Shown piece by piece: positions 6,359 to 12,715 of a stretch of DNA of 21,313 nucleotides. The DNA is from a virus. A program made the position numbers and the translations under genes. The stretch covers positions 1-21,313 of IMG/VR virus record IMGVR_UViG_3300050026_000023. The stretch is one strand, 5' to 3'. Position 1 is the stretch's first letter. Each line of letters opens with the position of its first letter. The notes below the pieces were generated by a model that made no database searches, was not told where the DNA came from, and was given only the letters and a program-made list of their open reading frames with translations.

Positions 6359-7968
6359 TGCCAATCCATTCATGCAAACTCCCCAATGGAAAATCCGGCT
6401 ATCAATGGGGTAATCACGGCAAGTGCTACGCTACCCGTGCGGATGCAGAACGACAGGAAGCAGCGATCCGGGCGAGCGGGTGGGTTGGCGACAAGGAACC
6501 AAAGCATATGACGCGCCACGTGATCCTGTCGGCATCAAAATCACGCGACAGGCTCGCGATGGACCGCACATCGGTTCGTAGCTATGACGAGGATGGCCGT
6601 CTGCATGTCGCGGTCGCCAATATCAGCAAGGCCAATATCTGCCCATACCGTGGCAATGAGATCCCCGGCTGGCAAGAAAGCGGGCTTGATCCGCAACGCA
6701 TCTACCAACTGCTGCGCAGCCCTGACGAATTGGCCAAGGCCGCGCCAACCTTCAACAATGTTCCCCTGCTATTGGGTCACGTTTTCGTTACGGCAGATAA
6801 TCACCAACCCGATTTGGTAGTAGGGGCCACTGGTAGCGATGCCAAATTTTCCGCGCCATATTTGACGAATTCACTAGTGATTTGGGTGAAAGATGCGATC
6901 GACGGCGTTGAAAATGGGGATCAACGAGAAATTTCGTGCGCCTACCACTACACGCCAGACATGACGCCGGGCAGTTATCGTGGCATGAAATACGATGGCG
7001 TTATGCGAGATATCCGCGCGAACCATGTTGCTCTTGTTCCCGAAGGTCGCGCCGGGTCCGACGTTATTGTCGGGGACAGTCAACTAGGATTGGAGAATGC
7101 AGCAATGCCGAAGGCCCTCAACCAAAAAAGTGCGATGCTTAAGGGGGTCCTAATGGCCGCCATTTGCCCGCGCTTGGCACAAGATCAAAAGATTGATTTA
7201 ACGCCGGTTCTATCCGGCGTTTCCGCGACGACCTGGGAAGCGAAGAAGCCGGTAATCGCCGAATGGCTAATCAAGAATCTCGCGGGCAAGCTCGCGCAAG
7301 ACGCTAAACCGGAAGATGTCGTCTCCTTACTCGACACTCTTGACGAGGATGACGGCACGGTTACCTCGGACGATGATGTGGACACTCCGGCCCCTGACGG
7401 GGAGCGCGACGAAGAGGCCAACGCCACCGACGAAGAGCCGGAAGACGACGCTTGGCGCGCGCTGTATATGGCGCTCTGCAAAAGGTTCGGCCCCGAAAAG
7501 AAGCCCGCCAAGGATACTCCGCTTCCGACGCCGGTCCCGCCAGCACTTCCCGCCAAAGCCAAGGACCCTGATCCTGTGAAGAGTGACAAGCCAGCTATTG
7601 GCAAACCCGCCATGGATACGGCCATCGCGGCGGCTGTCGCGCGGGCACGATCCGAAACGGAAACCGCAACGATCGCCCGGTTGCGGGACATCGCCACTGC
7701 CGAGAACGCCGTAAGGCCGTATGTCGGAAATCTGGCCGTCGCTTACGACAGCGCGGAGGGTGTCTACCGATCTGCGCTCGAAACCATGGGGGTCGATATC
7801 GCAGGTGTGACTGGCCTTCCGGCTTTCAAGGCGATCCTGACGGCGCGCGGCGTGGCCGCGACGCAAGATCGCGTCTCCCATACCGGCGCCATGGATGCTC
7901 TTAGCGCCAAGGGTGCCGTAGATTTCGACAAAGAATTCGGCGGGTCTCGCATCCGCGTCCTGAAGTAA
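6358..7968 (+). CDS. Prohead protease (DUF2213-like) fused to scaffold
   Basis: A 536-aa protein with three parts. Residues 1-45 form a small Cys/His motif region (C6, H20, C23 around GYQWGNHGKCYATRADAE), often seen at the N-terminus of phage capsid-maturation proteins. Residues about 55-240 match the DUF2213 prohead protease type: VPLLLGHVF with H140, the strand EISCAYHYTPD around S193, and ANHVALVPEGRAGSDVIV with H223 are the likely active-site region by analogy with prohead proteases. Residues 250-536 are scaffold-like: helical, with an acidic low-complexity stretch (about 330-370) and a Pro-rich linker (about 385-415). The protein would guide capsid assembly and then cleave the scaffold and itself. 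The start overlaps the preceding stop (TAATG). An in-frame ATG at 6508 preceded by AAGGAA (6493-6498) is an alternative start at the protease domain. Confidence 0.85.
   Translation: MPIHSCKLPNGKSGYQWGNHGKCYATRADAERQEAAIRASGWVGDKEPKHMTRHVILSASKSRDRLAMDRTSVRSYDEDGRLHVAVANISKANICPYRGNEIPGWQESGLDPQRIYQLLRSPDELAKAAPTFNNVPLLLGHVFVTADNHQPDLVVGATGSDAKFSAPYLTNSLVIWVKDAIDGVENGDQREISCAYHYTPDMTPGSYRGMKYDGVMRDIRANHVALVPEGRAGSDVIVGDSQLGLENAAMPKALNQKSAMLKGVLMAAICPRLAQDQKIDLTPVLSGVSATTWEAKKPVIAEWLIKNLAGKLAQDAKPEDVVSLLDTLDEDDGTVTSDDDVDTPAPDGERDEEANATDEEPEDDAWRALYMALCKRFGPEKKPAKDTPLPTPVPPALPAKAKDPDPVKSDKPAIGKPAMDTAIAAAVARARSETETATIARLRDIATAENAVRPYVGNLAVAYDSAEGVYRSALETMGVDIAGVTGLPAFKAILTARGVAATQDRVSHTGAMDALSAKGAVDFDKEFGGSRIRVLK
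7092..7095 (+). promoter_or_regulatory. Internal ribosome binding site for a nested scaffold start
   Basis: GGAG at 7092-7095 lies 9 nt before an in-frame ATG at 7105, exactly at the boundary between the protease domain and the scaffold region. Position and spacing suit a second translation start. Confidence 0.45.
7105..7968 (+). CDS. Putative nested scaffold protein made from an internal start
   Basis: Within the protease-scaffold gene, M250 begins MPKALNQKSAMLKGVLMAA, immediately after the conserved end of the protease domain. Initiation here would give a free 287-aa scaffold of helical, acidic and Pro-rich composition sharing its C-terminus with the full protein. This resembles lambda, where the scaffold Nu3 is translated from inside the protease gene C. 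Scaffold is usually needed in much greater amount than protease, which an internal start would provide. The support is the GGAG Shine-Dalgarno at 7092-7095 and the domain boundary; expression is not demonstrated. Confidence 0.4.
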   Translation: MPKALNQKSAMLKGVLMAAICPRLAQDQKIDLTPVLSGVSATTWEAKKPVIAEWLIKNLAGKLAQDAKPEDVVSLLDTLDEDDGTVTSDDDVDTPAPDGERDEEANATDEEPEDDAWRALYMALCKRFGPEKKPAKDTPLPTPVPPALPAKAKDPDPVKSDKPAIGKPAMDTAIAAAVARARSETETATIARLRDIATAENAVRPYVGNLAVAYDSAEGVYRSALETMGVDIAGVTGLPAFKAILTARGVAATQDRVSHTGAMDALSAKGAVDFDKEFGGSRIRVLK

Positions 7969-7980
7969 GGATTTGACAAA

Positions 7981-9168
7981 ATGTTTCCACGGCAAGTTAA
8001 TGTCCAGCAAGCCCCCGGTGTAACGGGGGATTTTGCTACTCGGAACCCTCGGCAGTCGGTGCCATCAACGCAAGGCGGTTTCGTCGCTGGCCCACTCGGC
8101 CTGACGATTGGCGCATTCGCTTGGGCCGACGCCGCGACCAATACGGTCTTAACCAGCTATGGCAATGGCGCCCCTACCGGGTTCGTCGCCAACACGCTGC
8201 AAGGCACGTTCCCGCAACCCGGCTCTGACAGTGGCTTCGCGATTCTTCCCGGCTTCCCTGCGACCGCGTTCAGTTCGGCCGATTTCTGGGTTACTAACGC
8301 CGGATCGAATTCGGTGACGGTCGGGATGAAGGCATACGCCAACAACAGCACTGGTCAGGTCACGTTCAACGCTACCGCGACGCCCCCCACCAGCGCTAGC
8401 GCAACCGGGGCGACGCTGATCAAGATCGTGTCTGCCGGGACGGGCGGGGCATTGCCTGTTGCCAACACATGCACCGGCTCGATTTCCGGCACCATTCTTA
8501 CCGTTACGGCGGTTGGCGCCGGTTCGGTCGTCGGTGTTGGCGCGGTCCTGTCTGGCGGCACCACCCTTACGGGCATCGTCGCCGCCAATACCGTAATCAC
8601 GTCGTTCGTTTCTGGTACTCGCGGCGGAGTTGGCGTTTACTCGATCAACATTAGTCAGGTCGTGACATCAACCGCGATCGCGGTGTCTGGCGGTGGTCTT
8701 ACCCTGACGGGTGCCAACACCAGCGGCGTGTTCGCGCTTGGCATGACGATCAGTGGTACCAACATCCCAACCGGCACCATGATTCTGGATTACGGCACCG
8801 CAACGGCTGGCGGGGCTGGCACCTATTGGGTGAGCGCGCCTGCCGTGTCGGCTGCAACGGCGAGCACGGTGACCGCGACCAACGCCATGTTGCTGACGGT
8901 CGATAGTAGCTCGACGGGTGTTTGGGCGGCATACGACACTATTACGGGCGCTAGCGTCAATGCGCAGCAGATCAACGCAACCGGCGCGACCAACGCCAAT
9001 CTGACCGGCCTTGGTGGCGCAGGCACGTACCTGACCAATGGTTATCAAACTGCGGTCAGTGTCGGGCAAGTCATGGGCGTCAATTCCGGCACCGAAACCA
9101 AGTGGATCGCGACCAGCGCCGGGGCACCCGGTGAACTCGTGATCATGTCCGCTCAAGCTCTGGGGTAA
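7981..9168 (+). CDS. Capsid cement / decoration protein with inserted beta repeats
   Basis: A 395-aa protein. The first ~125 residues (MFPRQVNVQQAPGVTGDF, then GGFVAGPLGLTIGAFAW, then FPATAFSSADFWV) look like the gp24-like structural cement family, which normally is only about 150-200 aa. The family-type C-terminal end appears much later, at residues 360-395 (TETKWIATSAGAPGELVIMS). Between them, roughly 163-350, are three tandem Gly/Thr-rich beta repeats that appear inserted into the cement fold. The protein likely binds the capsid lattice from outside to stabilise it, with the repeats projecting outward. It lies directly before the major capsid gene, the usual place for such proteins. AAGGA at 7967-7971 overlaps the upstream stop and is 9 nt from the ATG. 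The cement assignment is from remembered family features; the insertion is visible directly. Confidence 0.7.
   Translation: MFPRQVNVQQAPGVTGDFATRNPRQSVPSTQGGFVAGPLGLTIGAFAWADAATNTVLTSYGNGAPTGFVANTLQGTFPQPGSDSGFAILPGFPATAFSSADFWVTNAGSNSVTVGMKAYANNSTGQVTFNATATPPTSASATGATLIKIVSAGTGGALPVANTCTGSISGTILTVTAVGAGSVVGVGAVLSGGTTLTGIVAANTVITSFVSGTRGGVGVYSINISQVVTSTAIAVSGGGLTLTGANTSGVFALGMTISGTNIPTGTMILDYGTATAGGAGTYWVSAPAVSAATASTVTATNAMLLTVDSSSTGVWAAYDTITGASVNAQQINATGATNANLTGLGGAGTYLTNGYQTAVSVGQVMGVNSGTETKWIATSAGAPGELVIMSAQALG
8467..9030 (+). repeat. Three tandem Ig-like/beta repeat units in the cement protein
   Basis: This stretch encodes cement protein residues 163-350. Unit 1 (163-236) carries CTGSISGTILTVTAVG, then GAVLSGGTTLTGI, then GGVGVYSINISQVVTS. 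Unit 2 (237-298) carries GMTISGTNIPTGTMILDYGT and GGAGTYWVSAPAVS. Unit 3 (about 300-350) carries a shorter version ending in GGAGTYLTNG. The shared core is G(x)LSG(T)xIxxGTxI...GGxGTYxVS. The units are degenerate at DNA level, so this is a protein-level repeat. A related single unit is found in the tail sheath gene (13184-13378). Confidence 0.7.
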
Positions 9169-9173
9169 AAACC

Positions 9174-10256
9174 ATGCGTCGTCATCAAAACTTTCAACGC
9201 CTAGAGGATTTGGGCGTTTATTTCCCTGGGGCCGTAGATATGCTGCCCGAAGAATGGAAATCCGACTATCGCCTCGCGGGTCCGCGTCTTGCGGCGGACG
9301 CCCAGCCAACGCTGGTCAGCACGCCGAACGCCGCGATTCCCGCTATCCTGACGACGTTTATCGATCCGCAGCTATTGCGGGTTCTGTTGTCACCGATGGC
9401 GGCAACCGAAATTTTCCCGGAAGTTCGTAAGGGCAGCTACACTGATCAGACGATCATGTATCCTGTCGTCGAACATGTCGGTCAAGTTGACAGTTACGAC
9501 GATTTCAACGCTGGCGCTATGTCCGGCGTCAACATGAATTGGGAAAGCAGAAACGTCTACAACTATCAGACAGGATTGACTTACGGCGATATGGAAATGG
9601 ACCGCGCCGCACTTGGCCGGATCAGTATTGCCTCGGAGAAGCGAGAGTCGGCAATTTCGACTCTGAACAACTACCAAAACCTGACTTATTTCTTCGGCGT
9701 TCAGGGATTGGCGTTGTATGGCATCCTCAACGACCCGGCGCTGTATCCCCCGCTGGCGCCGTCACTCAAGGCATATGGCGGGCTGAAATGGGCGACCAAT
9801 GGCTCGATCTTGGCAACGGCGCTGGAAGTCTACCGGGATATCCAAGCGCTGGTCTATCAATTGATCAGCCAGTGCAACGGAAACGTCTCTGAAGAAGACG
9901 AATTGATTCTCGTCACGAGTCCCACGGCTATGCTGGCGTTGACTGCGACCAATAACTTCAACGTCAACGTTTACACGCTGCTGAAGGAAAATTTCCCCAA
10001 AATGAGGTTCGTCCGGGCGATCCAGTACGGTCCGAACTCGAACGACAACAATCAGGGAAGTTCAATAGGCACCGTTGTACAACTTATCGCGCCGAAAGTT
10101 AAGGGGCAGGATACAGGCTTCTGCGCCTATCCCGAAAAACTGCGGGCATTCCCGATCGTCAGACACGAGAGTTCTTATTCGCAAAAGATGATGCAGGGAA
10201 CTGAAGGCGCCGTCATCCGGATCCCCTACGCCATTTCGCAGATGGTAGGCGTCTAA
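9174..10256 (+). CDS. Major capsid protein (DUF2184-like, HK97 fold)
   Basis: A 360-aa protein with the hallmarks of the DUF2184 capsid family: an N-terminal arm, TFIDPQLLRVLLSPMAATEI, then FPEVRKGSYTDQTIMYPVVE, NWESRNVYNYQTGLTYGDME, a long helix with EKRESAISTLNNYQNLTYFF, GVQGLALYGILNDP, and near the end the A-domain-type LVTSPTAMLALTATN. It forms the icosahedral shell. There is no separate N-terminal scaffold (delta) domain, consistent with scaffold being encoded in the 6358-7968 gene. It starts 5 nt after the cement gene; GGGG at 9162-9165 may serve as a weak ribosome site, although a capsid gene would be expected to be strongly translated. Confidence 0.9.
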   Translation: MRRHQNFQRLEDLGVYFPGAVDMLPEEWKSDYRLAGPRLAADAQPTLVSTPNAAIPAILTTFIDPQLLRVLLSPMAATEIFPEVRKGSYTDQTIMYPVVEHVGQVDSYDDFNAGAMSGVNMNWESRNVYNYQTGLTYGDMEMDRAALGRISIASEKRESAISTLNNYQNLTYFFGVQGLALYGILNDPALYPPLAPSLKAYGGLKWATNGSILATALEVYRDIQALVYQLISQCNGNVSEEDELILVTSPTAMLALTATNNFNVNVYTLLKENFPKMRFVRAIQYGPNSNDNNQGSSIGTVVQLIAPKVKGQDTGFCAYPEKLRAFPIVRHESSYSQKMMQGTEGAVIRIPYAISQMVGV

Positions 10257-10258
10257 TC

Positions 10259-10723
10259 ATGGCGCCACAACCAACTATTTCGAGGATCGCAAACGTGAGC
10301 GAAACTGTTACTGTCGCCTGCAAAATCCCCGCCGGTTTGATTCTGCGGATTTTCGAATTCGAGGAACAAGCTGAACCGATGTTCGGCGGCGGGACTCGTG
10401 CCGTGCGCCTCTCTCGCGAAGTTGCTAACGCCCCGCGCGTCAAGCTGAACGGTCCTGCACATCGCCAGGATCGCGCACCCGTCCAGTCTATCTCTGGCGG
10501 GTATGGCCTGACATTCGGCGTCCCGAAAGATTTTTGGGATCGATGGCTCGAACAGAACCAAACGGCTGAATTCGTCAAGAACGGTTTGGTTTTCGCGCAT
10601 ACCAAATCAAGCATGGCTGAAGACGAGGCAAAGGAAAAAGCGAAGCTCAAAACGGGATTCGAACGGATAGACCCGTCGAAGCCCCCGCGCGGTATTGAAA
10701 CCGTCAATCAGCGGGCCGCCTGA
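10259..10723 (+). CDS. Unrecognised head-region protein after the capsid gene
   Basis: A 154-aa basic/hydrophilic protein. It contains TVTVACKIPAGLILRIFEFE near the start (beta-type), a central GGYGLTFGVPKDFWDRWLEQN, and a charged C-terminus with EDEAKEKAKLKTGFERIDPS. I recognise no domain. Its position between the capsid protein and the DUF4054-like connector gene suggests a head-completion or accessory structural role. It starts 2 nt after the capsid stop and has no clear Shine-Dalgarno, so translation is probably coupled. It ends 2 nt before the next gene. Confidence 0.7.
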   Translation: MAPQPTISRIANVSETVTVACKIPAGLILRIFEFEEQAEPMFGGGTRAVRLSREVANAPRVKLNGPAHRQDRAPVQSISGGYGLTFGVPKDFWDRWLEQNQTAEFVKNGLVFAHTKSSMAEDEAKEKAKLKTGFERIDPSKPPRGIETVNQRAA

Positions 10724-10725
10724 TC

Positions 10726-11178
10726 ATGGGCTATTCCGCGCCATGCGGCGTAGTCATCTTCGATTATGCTGCGTGGTGCTCGCGATACCCTGAACTCGCA
10801 CCCTATGTCAGCCAACCGCAAGCTCATCAATATTTTTACGAAGCCACGCTATATTGCGACAACAAACCGACTAGCGTCGTTGTCGATGTGTGTCAACGAT
10901 CAGTATTGCTGGGAATGGTCACGGCGCACATTGCCGCGCTCAACGCCCCCATTGGCGGGCAGCCGTCATCTCCCCTGGTGGGTCGGATTAACAATGCCAC
11001 CGAGGGCACCATATCGGTCCAGACCCAAATGGATTACCCGGCCGGGTCGGCTCAGTGGTTTGTGCAGACTAAATATGGCGCCGCGTATTGGGCTGCGACG
11101 GCGGGGTTTCGCACGATGCGATATCTCGGGCCAGGCCAACAGGCAAGGGGCGCGAATAGATGGCCACATGGAAATTAA
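10726..11178 (+). CDS. Head-tail connector / adaptor protein (DUF4054-like)
   Basis: A 150-aa protein resembling the DUF4054 family: FDYAAWCSRYPELAPYVS at the N-terminus, a helix ending CQRSVLLGMVTAHIAALNA, the loop PLVGRINNATEGTISVQTQM, and AGSAQWFVQTKYGAAYWAAT followed by FRTMRYLGPG. The helices, the G(R)I..ATEG.ISV segment and the QTKYG..YW end are the features I rely on. DUF4054 proteins occupy the position of gp6-like adaptors that bind below the portal. The gene overlaps the next one by 19 nt, an unusually long overlap for this cluster. Confidence 0.8.
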   Translation: MGYSAPCGVVIFDYAAWCSRYPELAPYVSQPQAHQYFYEATLYCDNKPTSVVVDVCQRSVLLGMVTAHIAALNAPIGGQPSSPLVGRINNATEGTISVQTQMDYPAGSAQWFVQTKYGAAYWAATAGFRTMRYLGPGQQARGANRWPHGN

Positions 11179-11759
11179 GCGGCGGCGATGCGCTCAAAAA
11201 ATATTTGAGCGAACTCGGAAAGAAAGTCGAGCAATCCGCGTATGTCGAAGTCGGATACGCAGAAGACGCCTTGTATCCGGACGGGACACCAGTGGCGTCA
11301 ATCGCATTCATCCACGAGTACGGCGCCATAATCCCATGGTACAATGCAGCAAAGGGGTGCGAAGAGATCCAAGAGATTCCGCCACGGCCGACGTTCCGAC
11401 CGATGATCGCAGAACAATCGCCGACTTGGGGGCCGAAGTTGTTGGGACAGTTGAAAACAACGGATTATGATATAGATGTCTCGTTACAAAATCTTGGCGA
11501 CGATATCGTCAGGCATCTTGTTGATGCTATCCAAACATTGACCGAGCCGCCATTGAAGCCCGTCACCCTGATGATACGTAAAATGCTGAGTGAAGACCCG
11601 AGCCTAAGATCCCTCTCGCGCGAATCTCTGGTCAACGTAGCGCGCCATCGCCTTGATGCAGGCGAAAGCACCGATGGCATTTCGGACAAGCCGCTAATTG
11701 ATACCAAAGTTATGGAAAAAGCGCCTAAAGCGATTGTCTTCCAAGGACTGCCGGAATGA
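11160..11759 (+). CDS. Tail completion / virion morphogenesis protein (HK97 gp10-like or Mu G-like)
   Basis: A 199-aa protein. The N-terminal half has YVEVGYAEDALYPDGTPVAS, then IAFIHEYGAI, then IPPRPTFRPMIAE, the E-G, HEYG and PPRPF pattern characteristic of HK97 gp10-like and Mu G-like tail-completion proteins. The following helical region ends with LVDAIQTLTEPPLKPVTL, also typical (xxGxxxPPL). The C-terminal ~50 residues are variable and end with KAPKAIVFQGLPE. The expected role is in the neck, joining tail to head. The start lies 19 nt inside the previous gene, and the stop overlaps the next ATG (ATGA 11756-11759). Confidence 0.75.
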   Translation: MATWKLSGGDALKKYLSELGKKVEQSAYVEVGYAEDALYPDGTPVASIAFIHEYGAIIPWYNAAKGCEEIQEIPPRPTFRPMIAEQSPTWGPKLLGQLKTTDYDIDVSLQNLGDDIVRHLVDAIQTLTEPPLKPVTLMIRKMLSEDPSLRSLSRESLVNVARHRLDAGESTDGISDKPLIDTKVMEKAPKAIVFQGLPE

Positions 11760-12139
11760 ACTTACACAATATCGTCGCCCCCTGCATCGCGGTAATCAAT
11801 CCGATGCTCACGGCGTCTATTCAGGTATCGACAGGATATACAACGGGAAGTGACGGCTTAACGACGCCAGCATATGCGCCAGCGGTAAACGTGCAAGTCC
11901 AGATGCAATCGTTGACGTATAACGATCTGTATCAATTGGATGGAATGGATATCAATGGCGAAAAACATGCCATGTATATCAACGGAAATTGGGAAGGCGT
12001 CGTCCGTCCTGACGGGAAGGGCGGGGATATTATCACTATGCCGAATGGCGACGTTTATTTGGTCGCGCAGATCCTAGAGAATTGGGCGGATACTGACGGT
12101 TGGACGAAGGTTGCCGTAACTCGGCAGATGAATCCATGA
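11756..12139 (+). CDS. Neck/head-closure region protein, function not recognised
   Basis: A 127-aa beta-rich protein with IQVSTGYTTGSDGLTTPAYA, then VQVQMQSLTYNDLYQLDGMD, then GDIITMPNGDVYLVAQILEN. The pattern (property-rich N-terminus, Q-x-L-T..D...L, then G-D-v/I...P-x-G..Y.V..vlE) is common among small head-closure or stopper-like proteins encoded between tail-completion and terminator genes, so a neck role is likely. That is an inference from order and fold-like features rather than firm recognition. It is coupled at both ends by ATGA overlaps. Confidence 0.7.
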   Translation: MNLHNIVAPCIAVINPMLTASIQVSTGYTTGSDGLTTPAYAPAVNVQVQMQSLTYNDLYQLDGMDINGEKHAMYINGNWEGVVRPDGKGGDIITMPNGDVYLVAQILENWADTDGWTKVAVTRQMNP

Positions 12140-12684
12140 CGCAACCCACCGTCAACTTAACCCAATCCAATATTTTTACCGCGTTAAGGTCCTTTTTACT
12201 CGCCGTACTGCCGACAGGTATCGAAGTTATCCGAGCGCAAACGAACCGAGTTCCCGAACCAAAGGGGCCTGATTTTGTTATCATGACACCGATCATGATG
12301 CCGCGACTTGAAACTAACACCGTAACATACACCGACAATTATCCGTTGGGGGCAAGTATCAGAAATGATATGGAGCCGATTAAGGTCACAATTCAACTCG
12401 ACGTTCACGGGCCGAATAGCGCGAATAATACGCAGCTTATCACGACTTATTTTCGCTCAAGTTTTGGTTGTGACCAGTTCGCAACATCTGGCTTTGATAT
12501 TGCGCCTTTGTATAATGAGACGCCGAAACAGATCGCCTTTAAGAACGGCGAACAGCAGATCGAAGAGCGTTGGATTGTCGATTGCGTTATGCAGGCCAAC
12601 CCAGTTGGGACGGTCCCGCAACAGTTTGCCTCGACGCTAAAAGTTGGCGTTATCAGCGTCGACGAGAAATACCCGCCAGCGTAA
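12136..12684 (+). CDS. Neck/tail terminator protein (gp12-like, LIC_12616-type)
   Basis: A 182-aa protein beginning MTQPTVNLTQSNIFTALRSF. The helix FTALRSFLLAVLPTGIEVIR, the PKGPDFVIMTPIMMPRLETN strand pair, DMEPIKVTIQLDVHG, and later EERWIVDCVMQANPVGTVPQ fit the family annotated as phage neck terminator gp12-like (LIC_12616). It should cap the tail tube at the head-proximal end. The ATG at 12136 is preferred over an in-frame ATG 12 codons upstream because it lies in an ATGA overlap with the previous stop and the upstream residues are unlike the family. It is the last gene before the sheath. Confidence 0.75.
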   Translation: MTQPTVNLTQSNIFTALRSFLLAVLPTGIEVIRAQTNRVPEPKGPDFVIMTPIMMPRLETNTVTYTDNYPLGASIRNDMEPIKVTIQLDVHGPNSANNTQLITTYFRSSFGCDQFATSGFDIAPLYNETPKQIAFKNGEQQIEERWIVDCVMQANPVGTVPQQFASTLKVGVISVDEKYPPA

Positions 12685-12706
12685 CACACAAACGCCAAAT
12701 ATACTT

Positions 12707-12710
12707 GGAG
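12707..12710 (+). promoter_or_regulatory. Ribosome binding site that fixes the sheath start
   Basis: GGAG at 12707-12710 is 5 nt before ATG 12716 and supports that start over an in-frame ATG at 12644, which lies deep inside the preceding gene. Confidence 0.65.
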
Positions 12711-12715
12711 TTACC

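Noticed and set aside
5597-6373. Long - strand frame of 258 codons opposite the minor head gene (and other - strand frames, such as 481-1017, 7327-8010 and 8668-9309)
   Set aside because: All mirror well-supported + strand genes and show shadow-type composition (Arg/Cys/Ser/His-rich) without recognisable domains or ribosome sites.
7973-7978. TTGACA just before the cement gene
   Set aside because: It sits inside the ribosome-binding spacer with no -10 upstream of the gene; coincidence.
12644-12715. N-terminal extension of the sheath from ATG 12644
   Set aside because: It overlaps the previous gene by 41 nt and encodes Arg/Thr-rich sequence unlike sheath N-termini; GGAG and ATG 12716 fit better.
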